The notes below the pieces were generated by a model. The model was not told the DNA's origin. It ran no database searches and saw only the letters and a program-made list of their open reading frames with translations. Below are positions 43,001 through 50,272 of a DNA stretch of 64,000 nucleotides, piece after piece; positions within the stretch are counted from its first letter, which is position 1; every line of letters begins with the position of its first letter. The DNA is from Clostridium porci (GTDB lineage: Bacteria > Bacillota > Clostridia > Lachnospirales > Lachnospiraceae): contig NZ_VUMD01000014.1 in NCBI RefSeq assembly GCF_009696375.1, positions 34,973 through 98,972 on the forward strand, written 5' to 3'. The position numbers and the translations under genes are program-made.

Positions 43001-45309
43001 CAGCACAGCAGGACCCATCCTTTGCTGCCAATGTGGAAGCCCTTACCGCCGCCCAGCCCAAAGACCTGGACGCTTCGGAAATTGAGGTACGCCTGGGTGC
43101 AACCTGGATTGACAAAGAGTACATCCAGCAGTTTATGTACGAAACCTTTGATACCCCGTTTTATATGCAGCGGAATATCGAGGTCAACTACACCCCGTTT
43201 ACAGCGGAATGGCAGATCACCGGCAAAAGCTCCGTAAGCCAGAACAATGTGGCGGCTTATACCACCTACGGAACCAGCCGCGCCAATGCCTACAAGATTT
43301 TGGAGGATTCCTTAAACCTGCGGGATGTCCGTATCTACGACACCGTGGAGGATGCGGACGGCAGGGAGCGCCGTGTGCTGAACGCCAAGGAAACCACCCT
43401 GGCAGCACAAAAGCAGCAGGCTATCCGGGATGCTTTCAAAGATTGGATTTGGAAAGACCCAGAGCGCCGTCAAGCTCTGGTTCGCCAGTACAACGAGGAA
43501 ATGAACTCCACCCGCCCCCGCGAGTATGACGGCAGCCATATTGTTTTTGGCGGCATGAACCCGTCCATTACCCTGCGGGAGCATCAGCTGAACGCCATCG
43601 CCCATGTGATGTACGGCGGCAATACGCTGCTGGCGCACGAAGTAGGCGCGGGCAAGACCTTTGAAATGGTGGCCGCCGCCATGGAGAGTAAGCGCCTGGG
43701 CTTGTGCCAGAAATCCCTTTTTGTTGTGCCGAACCACCTGACTGAGCAATGGGCTTCGGAGTTTCTGCGGCTCTATCCTTCCGCCAACATCCTTGTCACC
43801 ACCAAAAAGGACTTTGAAACCCACAACCGCAAGAAGTTCTGTGCCCGGATTGCCACCGGCGACTATGATGCTATCATCATGGGACATTCGCAGTTTGAGA
43901 AAATCCCCATCAGCCGGGAGCGTCAGGAACGGCTTCTGAATGAGCAGATTGACGAAATTACCGAGGGCATTGCCGAGGTACAGGCCAGCGGCGGCGAGCG
44001 TTTCACGGTCAAGCAGTTGGAACGCACCCGAAAATCGCTGGAAGCCAGACTGGAGAAGTTGCAGGCGGAAAGCCGTAAGGACGATGTGGTGACGTTCGAG
44101 CAGCTGGGTGTGGACCGGCTGTTTGTGGACGAGGCACACAACTACAAGAACCTGTTTTTATACACCAAAATGCGGAATGTGGCGGGTCTCTCCACCAGCG
44201 ATGCCCAAAAGTCCAGCGATATGTTTGCCAAGTGTCGCTATATGGATGAACTGACCGGCGGGCGTGGCGTTATCTTTGCAACAGGCACCCCGGTCAGCAA
44301 CTCCATGACCGAACTTTACACCATGCAGCGGTATCTCCAGTATGACCGCCTGCAAGAACTGAACATGACCCACTTCGACTGCTGGGCCAGCCGCTTCGGT
44401 GAGACAGTGACCGCTTTGGAATTGGCTCCAGAGGGAACCGGCTACCGGGCAAGAACACGGTTTTCCAAGTTCTTTAACCTGCCGGAGTTGATGAACCTGT
44501 TCAAAGAAGTGGCGGACATCAGGACTGCCGACCAGCTGAACCTGCCCACCCCGGAGGTGGAGTACCACAACATTGTGGCCCAGCCTACCGAGCAGCAGAA
44601 AGAAATGGTGCAGGCTCTCTCCGAGCGCGCCTCCAAAGTACACAGCGGCACGGTTGACCCATCGGTGGACAATATGCTCAAAATCACTTCGGATGGCCGA
44701 AAGCTGGGACTGGATCAGCGCATCATTAACCAGCTGCTGCCGGATGAACCCGGCACCAAGGTCAATCAGTGTGTGGGCAACATCATGCAGATCTGGCGGG
44801 ACGGGGACGCGGATAAGCTGACCCAGCTGGTATTCTGCGATATTTCCACGCCCCAGGCAACACCTGCCAGAAAAGCCGCCAAGCAGCTGGACAATCCGCT
44901 GCTTCACGCATTAGAGGAAGCAGTTCCACTGAATGCGCCGGAGCCTGCCTTTACCATCTATGAGGACATCCGCCAGAAGCTCATCGCCCAGGGGATACCC
45001 GCCGACCAGATCGCCTTTATCCACGAAGCCAACACGGAAGTGCGGAAAAAGGAGCTGTTCTCCAAGGTTCGCACCGGGCAGGTGCGCGTCCTCTTAGGCA
45101 GCACTGCCAAGATGGGCGCTGGCACCAATGTGCAGGACCGCCTTGTGGCACTGCATGATTTGGATTGCCCCTGGCGGCCGGGAGACCTTGCCCAGCGAAA
45201 GGGCCGTATTGAGCGCCAGGGCAACCAGAACCCTCTTGTCCATGTGTACCGTTATGTTACAGAAGGAACATTTGATTCGTACCTCTGGGTGCGACACGAA
45301 GTCGCATAA
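37084..45309 (+). CDS. Giant methylase-helicase, exon 1 (2735 codons, then group II intron)
   Basis: Coding sequence proper ends at Trp 2735 (45286-45288); the open frame runs six codons into the intron. Layout: an N-terminal conserved domain (1-255), a disordered linker (about 255-375), repeated modules, a MutS-I-like segment (YQVGDFFELYGEDAK, about 765), an N6-adenine methylase fold (LEPSCGVGNFFG and GNVPFG, about 1510-1590), and an SNF2-type helicase (HEVGAGKT about 2184, VDEAHNYKNL about 2349, ATGTPVSNS). Splicing to 47666 gives a 3028-residue protein. It may modify or remodel the transferred DNA and counter host restriction. Confidence 0.9.
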   Translation: MPSKTEFYRQMADHVATQLTGSWQEWAGFLTTAARLYKYPFHEQLLIYAQRPDATACAEYDLWNEKMGRYVRRGSKGIALVDDSGDSPRLRYVFDISDTGTREHSRTPWLWQLEEQHRDSVSAMLERTYEVSGDDLAQQLEAVAGKLAGEYWNEHRQDFLYIVDDSFLEEYNEFNIEVQFKAAATVSISYALMSRCGLEPERYFTHEDFMAIFDFNTPATIGALGTAVSQINQQVLRQIGVTIRNAEREAIKERRPQHEKSHELHPERRLSDSRPEAERAADETPGQVRQNAESIPQGTPSHPLQPAADEREAVPAPAGDRRDGAAPSGADDAPTGERRGRNGAAESQRPDALGGPDEHLQSAGRGDSDGGAYSQLSFFLSENEQIRIIDEAENVKTSSAFSFAQADIDHVLRLGGNTDRQRERVVAAFEKQKTTAEIAEILKTLYHGGNGIGSVTAWYAEDGIHLSHGTSARYDASAQIISWENAAERIGQLLQDGQFATNVELAEAAGYERSLLAEKLWHLYHDFSEEARDSGYLACLSSIRRNGFPEETAWLAEQLNRPAFRQTLAEEYAAFWTAHQQDRDLLRFHYHKPRELWESLQDLSLPRTTFTSQLTEVPAVKQFISEDEIDAAMTRGSGFEGGKGRIFTFFQNPHTDKEKVDFLKSEYGFGGHSDALSNARGSWEDHDGKGLRYKKASCPDVHFTWEKVAKRITDLIQKGRYLTEQEQAQYDKIQAEKALAEEDAMQAQQPDPAVWEYNGVKERHPDDLVLYQVGDFFELYGEDAKTAAAELGFNLTTRAIPSGGRVEMCGFPANRLEQVVEQLRDQHDVTISAVSEGGRERQEYSMPSIDHEAEQHINSQEAEFGADGTRVFRDTQAAAPTVREQYEQYKPIVMEAVTQDTRYRNACGHSDYENAMIECNAAVRRAILDSHDIELIRLFSDVPEFRQRLNREVADETYPKLHELLRPLSQDDIDDAIRAWNGDIQSKHAVVRYMEKHGREKDTAAWLAHEYSGSDSKSLFVIRAGSPEGIELPWPKVQRRIAQLIKEDRFHTETEQDRFDNIDPIAIRETLAERGIVNGELVDEEKLDNDPFIQRVMADVEQIAAAETEAKRFEATPSEHIHADLREVLTGNGGLLDDMEKAAISQRFRDGEDNAQIASYLAETFTGTAESMELQTGDTVDYFGSAGGLEINIHDRFQTSLGMSWEEAAAVLRTLHSLEQDGFTHTVPQLPLSDAEYARQNLIPGETTFALDGRTFRVSKLEPDVGRVELQDVTFANAVGFPIFRVEPISVIRQHLEQKPEPAQPRFTTEPVAVYPGDKNNLPYDVVIQTLRTNEPEPPAPAAEPEKTLDEVLDEHPVSIQVNGEWKTFPNVKAAEETSYEEYKANLRRNAENFRITDDHLGEGGPKAKFQDNIAAIKLLKYLEETTEQATPEQQEILSRYVGWGGLADAFDPEKSAWAAEYTQLKELLTPEEYAAARGSTLNAHYTSPTVIKAIYEAVGRMGFETGNILEPSCGVGNFFGMLPEEMQNSRLYGVELDSISGRIAKQLYPKADITVDGFETTDRRDFYDLAIGNVPFGQYQVRDKAYDKLNFSIHNYFFAKALDQVRPGGVVAFVTSRYTMDAKDSTVRRYLAQRAELLGAIRLPNDAFKKNAGTEVVSDIIFLQKRDRPLDIVPEWTQTGQTEDGFAINRYFIDHPEMVLGRQEPESTAHGMDYTVNPIEGLELSDQLHDAVKYIRGTYQEAELPELGEGEAIDTSIPADPSVKNYSYTVVDGDVYYRENSRMVRPDLNATAEARVKGLVGLRECVQQLIDLQMDAATPDSAIQDKQAELNRLHDSFSAKYGLINDRANRLAFADDSSYYLLCALEVIDEDGKLERKADMFTKRTIKPHKAVDTVDTASEALAVSIAERACVDMAYMSELTGKTGDELAAELQGVIFRVPGQVEKDGTPHYVTADEYLSGNVRRKLRQAQRAAQQDPSFAANVEALTAAQPKDLDASEIEVRLGATWIDKEYIQQFMYETFDTPFYMQRNIEVNYTPFTAEWQITGKSSVSQNNVAAYTTYGTSRANAYKILEDSLNLRDVRIYDTVEDADGRERRVLNAKETTLAAQKQQAIRDAFKDWIWKDPERRQALVRQYNEEMNSTRPREYDGSHIVFGGMNPSITLREHQLNAIAHVMYGGNTLLAHEVGAGKTFEMVAAAMESKRLGLCQKSLFVVPNHLTEQWASEFLRLYPSANILVTTKKDFETHNRKKFCARIATGDYDAIIMGHSQFEKIPISRERQERLLNEQIDEITEGIAEVQASGGERFTVKQLERTRKSLEARLEKLQAESRKDDVVTFEQLGVDRLFVDEAHNYKNLFLYTKMRNVAGLSTSDAQKSSDMFAKCRYMDELTGGRGVIFATGTPVSNSMTELYTMQRYLQYDRLQELNMTHFDCWASRFGETVTALELAPEGTGYRARTRFSKFFNLPELMNLFKEVADIRTADQLNLPTPEVEYHNIVAQPTEQQKEMVQALSERASKVHSGTVDPSVDNMLKITSDGRKLGLDQRIINQLLPDEPGTKVNQCVGNIMQIWRDGDADKLTQLVFCDISTPQATPARKAAKQLDNPLLHALEEAVPLNAPEPAFTIYEDIRQKLIAQGIPADQIAFIHEANTEVRKKELFSKVRTGQVRVLLGSTAKMGAGTNVQDRLVALHDLDCPWRPGDLAQRKGRIERQGNQNPLVHVYRYVTEGTFDSYLWVRHEVA
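37856..38212 (+). CDS. tnpV: TnpV-family protein overprinted on the helicase linker
   Basis: In the second frame of the helicase linker lies a complete 118-residue TnpV protein: KYGRMRKAYLKEHRPILYN, then DPMRWVGLMNTCKAQAEEI. AAAGGAG (37841-37847) stands eight bases before ATG 37856, a good ribosome site. Its matching family makes it a real gene rather than a shadow. The helicase frame across the same bases encodes an Arg/Glu/Pro-rich low-complexity linker. It is a paralogue of the TnpV at 13623. Confidence 0.8.
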   Translation: MKNPMNYIQNGDYLIPDLKLSEQPTKPLGKYGRMRKAYLKEHRPILYNQLLMSEKLYPHLLEIDETAQRRLEQMMPQLAKDAGATEQLKASDPMRWVGLMNTCKAQAEEILMAELIHS

Positions 45310-45896
45310 TTGAATTGTTCGGCAATGACCGAACCTGCCATTCCATTGGCAGTAGCCTAACATCACCAAAGCAGTTGGCAACGACTGTGAGGAAGCCTGA
45401 TGTGAAAGAGTAGCCCTCCCCCAAAGGGGTCAAGCGGAAGCCGCGAGGCGGACGCGACAAGCTGCAAGCAACAATGCGGCTGGGGAGCTTGGCTGTGTGG
45501 TATGGTTAATGTAATGTAAACCGCCAATAAACGTCGTTAAAGCAGAACAGGCTAAAGTTGCTGATAAGCCTGAACCAAAAGGTGTTGCAGTCGGTTGTCC
45601 CCTTCCATAGTGGGGGCACATGGACATTATGACTGTCGGCGGAGAGGCGGAACCTAACCCACACTGTTCATTATGTGAAACGTGGTAAGCCCGTATTTTC
45701 TCCGGCATAGCCGGAAAGCAGACCGTAAGGGAAGCCCATGGGAAATGCGGGTAAGGAGTGATGGAAAAAGCGAATGCCGCCCCTGTAATGGGGACGGATA
45801 GAGATTGCAACATTATCTCACGCGAAAGCGGGCAGACTTCCATCCGGTCTTTCTTTACGAGAGAATTTACAGAACTTTTGAAGGAGGAAATTGCAA

Positions 45897-47570
45897 ATGA
45901 ACGGGAAACCGTGTGCATCCCCCGGCATTGCAACGTGCTGGGAAGCCATAGACTGGCAGAAAGCACTTGCGTATGTCAAAAAGCTGCAAGTGCGTATCGT
46001 AAAGGCTCAAAAAGAAGGCCATTACAGCAAGGTAAAATCGCTGCAATGGCTGCTGACACATTCGTTCTATGCCAAAGCCTTGGCAGTGAAGCGAGTGACA
46101 AGTAATCAAGGCAAAAGAACATCCGGCGTAGACCATGAATTATGGCTGACACCGCAGGCAAAATGGAGCGCAATCTCAAAACTCAACCGGCGGGGTTATC
46201 GCCCGCAACCGCTCAGACGGCACTATATCCCTAAGAAAAACGGGAAAATGCGTCCGCTGGGCATCCCGACTATGACCGACCGAGCCATGCAGACACTCTA
46301 TAAATTTTCGCTGGAGCCGATAGCAGAAACCTATGCCGACCCTAATTCCTACGGGTTCAGAATCGGTAGAAGCACCCATGATGCAATCGAGCAGTGCTTC
46401 ACCGACCTGAACAAAGGAAAATCCCCGGAATGGATACTGGAGGGCGACATCAAGGGCTGCTTCGACCATATCAGCCACGAATGGCTGTTGGAAAATATTT
46501 CAATGGACACGCAAGTACTCGAAAAGTGGCTGAAATGCGGATATGTGGAAACGCGCAAATTGTTCCCAACGGACGAGGGTGCGCCGCAGGGCGGCACAAT
46601 CTCCCCTACACTCATGAACATGACGCTGGACGGTCTGGAACGGCTGCTTCAAGAACGGCTTCCCACCCGGCAGAAGGTAAATGGACGAACACACTTTAAC
46701 AAGCTGAATTTCGTGCGTTATGCGGATGATTTTATTATCACCGGAGAATCGCCGGAATTTCTGCGGGATAAGGTGTTGCCTGTCGTCAAAGAATTTCTGA
46801 CCGAACGCGGGTTGCAGCTCTCGGAAGAAAAGACGGTCATCACTCATATTGAAGATGGTTTTGACTTCCTGGGCAAAAACATCCGAAAATATAACGGCAA
46901 ACTACTCATCAAGCCGTCCAAAACTTCGGTCAAGTCGTTCTTGGAAAAGGTGCGGAGCATCATAAAGGGCAATAAATCCACCAAACAGGAAACGCTGATA
47001 CGCAAGCTCAATCCCGTTATCCGGGGCTGGATGAATAATCAGCAATATGTTGTGTCCTCCAAGGTGTTCAGTAGGGTTGACTACGAGATATACAAATGCC
47101 TGTGGCAATGGGCGAAGCGCAGACACAAGAAAAAGGGCCGAAAATGGATTGCCCAGAAATACTGGCACCATATTGGCTCCCGTCAGTGGACATTCTCTGT
47201 TCCTTATGAGAACCAGAGTACCGAGGGTGAGCCGCTCTACTGTAAACTCGAATATGCCACCGATACAAAAATCATTCGATTTAAGAAAATTGTAGCGGAA
47301 GCAAATCCGTTCGATGAATATTGGACGGACTATTTTGAGGAACGAGAGGGCGAAAAGCTGCTCAACAGCACCAAGGGACGAGAAAAATTGCTGACAATCT
47401 GGAGACGGCAACACCGCCGCTGCCCGGTTTGCGGAGAGCTTATCACATCAGAAACCGGCTTCAAGGTGCATACCCCAGTCGGCAAGAATAGCCAGAAAAT
47501 CATGGTACACAAGGAATGTCATGAAGAAATCCACAGCCTGATTACTACTTTTGAGCCGGGTTCCCGATAA
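45897..47570 (+). CDS. ltrA: Group II intron reverse transcriptase / maturase
   Basis: This 557-residue LtrA-type protein has RT motifs including RPLGIPTMTDR, GDIKGCFDHI, EGAPQGGTISP and the catalytic YADD (Tyr275). A maturase X domain follows, then a C-terminal HNH endonuclease (CPVCGELI ... HKECHEEIH). It assists splicing and drives retrohoming. ATG 45897 has AAGGAGG nine bases upstream; an in-frame TTG at 45891 is too close. The protein looks intact. Confidence 0.95.
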   Translation: MNGKPCASPGIATCWEAIDWQKALAYVKKLQVRIVKAQKEGHYSKVKSLQWLLTHSFYAKALAVKRVTSNQGKRTSGVDHELWLTPQAKWSAISKLNRRGYRPQPLRRHYIPKKNGKMRPLGIPTMTDRAMQTLYKFSLEPIAETYADPNSYGFRIGRSTHDAIEQCFTDLNKGKSPEWILEGDIKGCFDHISHEWLLENISMDTQVLEKWLKCGYVETRKLFPTDEGAPQGGTISPTLMNMTLDGLERLLQERLPTRQKVNGRTHFNKLNFVRYADDFIITGESPEFLRDKVLPVVKEFLTERGLQLSEEKTVITHIEDGFDFLGKNIRKYNGKLLIKPSKTSVKSFLEKVRSIIKGNKSTKQETLIRKLNPVIRGWMNNQQYVVSSKVFSRVDYEIYKCLWQWAKRRHKKKGRKWIAQKYWHHIGSRQWTFSVPYENQSTEGEPLYCKLEYATDTKIIRFKKIVAEANPFDEYWTDYFEEREGEKLLNSTKGREKLLTIWRRQHRRCPVCGELITSETGFKVHTPVGKNSQKIMVHKECHEEIHSLITTFEPGSR

Positions 47571-47590
47571 GGGGGCCTTTTGAAAGGCTT

Positions 47591-47665
47591 GAGCCGTATG
47601 AGGGGAAACTCTCACGTACGGTTCTTAGGGGAGGGATGGGCAGCAATGTCCATCTCTTACCCGAC
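47591..47665 (+). ncRNA. Group II intron domains V and VI
   Basis: Domain V is the 34-nt hairpin at 47591-47624, with the AGC triad near its 5' end (GAGCCGTATGAG), a GAAA tetraloop and the closing ACGTACGGTTC arm. Domain VI follows (GGGATGGG with CCATCTC), with an unpaired A at 47659 as the candidate branch point seven nucleotides before the 3' splice site. Confidence 0.88.
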
Positions 47666-48547
47666 CAGACGGTGGAAAACAAGCAGAAATTCATCAGCCA
47701 GATTATGACCAGCAAAAGCCCGGTACGCTCCTGCGACGATGTGGACGAAACGGCGCTCAGTTTTGCCGAAATCAAGGCCCTGTGCGCCGGAGACCCCCGT
47801 ATCAAGGAGCGCATGGACCTGGATGTGGAGGTTGTCAAGCTAAAGCTGATGAAAGCCGACCATCAGAGTAAGCAGTACCGTCTGGAGGACCAGCTGCTCA
47901 AATACTTCCCGCAGGAAATCGAAACCAACAAGGGGTATATCCAGGGCTTTGAAGCCGATTTGGAAACACTGGCTGCCCACCCTCACCCGGAAGATAGTTT
48001 TGCCGGTATGGAAATCCGGGGCGATGTGCTGACCGACAAAGAAAATGCCGGTGCAGCCCTGCTGGATGCCTGTAAGGAGGTCAAAATCTCCGATCCGGTG
48101 CAGATTGGAAGTTACCGGGGATTCACTATGTCGGTGGAATTTGAAGCGTGGAAACAGGAATATACGCTCCTGTTGAAAGGCCAGATGACCCACCGGGCTA
48201 GCCTCGGCACAGACCCACGCGGAAACCTCACCCGTATCGACAATGCACTGGCTCAGATGCCTCAGCGTTTGGAAGCCGTCAAAAATCAGCTGGACAACCT
48301 TTACCAGCAGCAGGCAGCAGCCAAAGAGGAAATCGGAAAGCCGTTTCCCTTTGAGGATGATCTGCGAGTCAAGTCCTCCCGTCTGGTGGAACTGGACACG
48401 CTGCTGAACATTGACGGCAAGGGCCACGCTCAGCCGGAAACTGTGGTTGCCAAAAGCGCGCGGCCTTCGGTGCTGGACAGCTTGAAGCGACCGGTGCCGC
48501 CCCGCAACCCTGAAAAGAAACCGAAACAACATGAGGAGGTGCGATAA
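47666..48547 (+). CDS. Giant methylase-helicase, exon 2 (C-terminal 293 residues)
   Basis: This begins at QTVENKQKFISQIMTSKSP, the direct continuation of the SNF2 helicase C-terminal lobe, then a charged helical tail ending RPVPPRNPEKKPKQHEEV. An ATG at 47636 inside the intron is in frame and could start it independently, but it has only intron sequence before it. The downstream DUF3849 gene follows by one base. Confidence 0.9.
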   Translation, partial: QTVENKQKFISQIMTSKSPVRSCDDVDETALSFAEIKALCAGDPRIKERMDLDVEVVKLKLMKADHQSKQYRLEDQLLKYFPQEIETNKGYIQGFEADLETLAAHPHPEDSFAGMEIRGDVLTDKENAGAALLDACKEVKISDPVQIGSYRGFTMSVEFEAWKQEYTLLLKGQMTHRASLGTDPRGNLTRIDNALAQMPQRLEAVKNQLDNLYQQQAAAKEEIGKPFPFEDDLRVKSSRLVELDTLLNIDGKGHAQPETVVAKSARPSVLDSLKRPVPPRNPEKKPKQHEEVR

Positions 48548-48548
48548 T

Positions 48549-49367
48549 ATGAATGCCAACGATCTGAATATGGCCCTCTATGAGAAGATGGCCGCTGAAC
48601 AGGACAAATACCGGGACTGGCTGAAAAGCCAGCCACCGGTATTTGTCCTGAACCACGCCTATGAGTACACTATCCGGGAGGACATCGTGATGGCGATGGA
48701 GCAGCTGGAGCTGACCGACGCACAGGCTCAGGCACTTTTGGATTCTCCCACGCCGCTGGCCGATGTGTACCGCTACTTTGAAAAGCTGGAGACCGGCTAT
48801 ATGGATGTAATCCGGGACAGCATTGAGAACCTGGCGGATGATGCCTGCAAAGTCCAGACGGAGATGCGGAAAGCCGCCATCTACCCTCATTCCGCTGTCT
48901 ATGCGAAAGAGCATGGCGAACTGGACCAGTACCGAGCCTCCAACAACGCCAATCTCCAATGCAAGGAGGCCATTGAAGCAGCGATACGGGAACACTTCGA
49001 TGGGATGTACCTCAGCCACGATGCTGCCAGGGATGTGATCGAGACCTATGGTATAGACCGTGTTGCGCTGGTTCTGGCCAACACCGTCCAGCTCCACGAT
49101 TGGGATGGACGCTACTCTCCCCGTAACAAGGAATGGGCCAAGACGATTCCTGACTACAACTCCAATACCGTCCGGTGCGGCTATGCCGTAAACAGTCACC
49201 CAGCTGTCTTAAATGGCTTTATTGATTTGGTTCGTGAGGAACAGCAGCGCAGCCACACACAGCACGAAAAGGCGCAGCCATCCCGGACTTCGGTGCGGGA
49301 AAAGCTCAAACAGGAGCCACTCGTTCACAAGCCTGCCGCCCCGAAGAAACGGGAGCCGGAGCGATGA
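48549..49367 (+). CDS. DUF3849 protein
   Basis: This 272-residue acidic protein contains the DUF3849 region (YPHSAVYAKEHGELDQYRAS, about 115-135) and a second part with YGIDRVALVLANTVQLHDWDGR typical of helicase-associated domains. GAGGAGGTGCG precedes ATG 48549. It overlaps mobC by four bases. The function is unknown; it always accompanies the helicase. Confidence 0.82.
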   Translation: MNANDLNMALYEKMAAEQDKYRDWLKSQPPVFVLNHAYEYTIREDIVMAMEQLELTDAQAQALLDSPTPLADVYRYFEKLETGYMDVIRDSIENLADDACKVQTEMRKAAIYPHSAVYAKEHGELDQYRASNNANLQCKEAIEAAIREHFDGMYLSHDAARDVIETYGIDRVALVLANTVQLHDWDGRYSPRNKEWAKTIPDYNSNTVRCGYAVNSHPAVLNGFIDLVREEQQRSHTQHEKAQPSRTSVREKLKQEPLVHKPAAPKKREPER

Positions 49368-49708
49368 GCATCCCCAAACGAAAGCGGGATGTGCCGGTCC
49401 TGTTTTGGGTATCCACTGATGAAATGGAGTTGATTCAGCAGAAAATGGCGCAGTTTGGGACAAAAAACCTGAGCGCCTATCTGCGGAAAATGGCTGTGGA
49501 CGGCTATGTGGTGCAGCTGGACCTGCCGGAGCTGAAGGAACTGGTATCCCTGCTGCGCCGGAGCAGCAACAACTTAAACCAGCTGACCCGCAAGGTGCAT
49601 GAAACCGGGCGGATTTACGATGTCGATCTGGAGGATATATCCCAGCGGCAGGAACAGCTATGGGATGGCATTAAGGAGATACTGACACGGCTCTCTAAAC
49701 TTTCGTAA
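49364..49708 (+). CDS. mobC: MobC-like relaxosome protein
   Basis: This 114-residue protein has a ribbon-helix-helix-like start (VPVLFWVSTDEMELIQQKMA) and the MobC pattern LSAYLRKMAVDGYVVQLDLP ... SNNLNQLTRKVHETG. It should bind near the origin of transfer and aid the relaxase at 51790. A strong terminator follows, so it ends the long transfer operon. Confidence 0.85.
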   Translation: MSIPKRKRDVPVLFWVSTDEMELIQQKMAQFGTKNLSAYLRKMAVDGYVVQLDLPELKELVSLLRRSSNNLNQLTRKVHETGRIYDVDLEDISQRQEQLWDGIKEILTRLSKLS

Positions 49709-49728
49709 CAGGAACAGTTACCCCATCT

Positions 49729-49782
49729 GCGGAGGGAGGAACGGCGTTCTTTTCGCCGCGCCTTCCTCCGCTTTTTCTTTTT
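49729..49782 (+). terminator. Strong rho-independent terminator
   Basis: GCGGAGGGAGG (49729-49739) pairs with CCTTCCTCCGC (49761-49771) with one mismatch and an inner GGCG/CGCC arm, followed by TTTTTCTTTTT. Confidence 0.9.
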
Positions 49783-49855
49783 GCCATATCCTTGCCTTTT
49801 GGCTGTGAGACAGGGATAATGGAATCAGGAATTGTGATTTTGAGGAGGCATAACA

Positions 49856-50167
49856 ATGAGGGCATTGGCATTTTTGTTGAAACTGCTGTTGAAGATTTTA
49901 ATGGCTCCGGTGATTCTGGCGCTGACCCTGTTCGTCTGGATTTGTGTGGGAATCGTCTATATCTCCGGTCTGGTGTTGGGGCTTATCAGTACACTCTGCG
50001 CCCTTTGGGGCGTATTCCAGCTCATTGTCGGTCCCAGGCATAACGGGGTGATCGTCCTGATTCTGGCGTTCCTGCTCTCCCCCTATGGTCTGCCGCTGGC
50101 CGCCATCTGGCTGCTGGGCAAGTTACAGGACCTGAAATTTGCCATTCAGGATTTGATTTATGGATAA
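49856..50167 (+). CDS. CD1845-family small membrane protein
   Basis: This 103-residue protein has three hydrophobic segments (about 5-25, 30-55, 65-95) and the GPRHNGVIVLILAFLLSPYG loop that marks the family in CTn elements. GAGGAGGC precedes ATG 49856. The role is unknown. Confidence 0.8.
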   Translation: MRALAFLLKLLLKILMAPVILALTLFVWICVGIVYISGLVLGLISTLCALWGVFQLIVGPRHNGVIVLILAFLLSPYGLPLAAIWLLGKLQDLKFAIQDLIYG

Positions 50168-50186
50168 AATACGCTGCTGGTGCTAT

Positions 50187-50215
50187 TTTACTTTCCTCAA
50201 AAAATAGGATATACT
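50187..50215 (+). promoter_or_regulatory. Promoter of the DUF1016 nuclease gene
   Basis: TTTACT (50187-50192) and TATACT (50210-50215) are spaced by 17 bases in an AT-rich gap, about 60 bases before the nuclease start. It indicates a separate transcript. Confidence 0.65.
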
Positions 50216-50272
50216 ATATAGGAATAATACTCTGCCGCTGAGTGCGGATAGTTTTTAGATAGGAGGGCGTGT

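Larger units (their letters stand above)
45289..47665 (+). mobile_element. Group II intron in the helicase gene
   Basis: This 2377-bp intron starts GTGCGAC directly after the Trp codon TGG and ends ...TTACCCGAC before the Gln codon CAG at 47666. It carries a maturase gene and a domain V. It lies in the sense direction, exactly on a codon boundary, so splicing rebuilds SYLW-QTVENK of the helicase. The first 600 bases are structured RNA without a gene. Confidence 0.93.

Noticed and set aside
47636..48547. Independent gene starting at ATG 47636
   Set aside because: The first ten codons are intron domain VI; from 47666 the protein continues the helicase.
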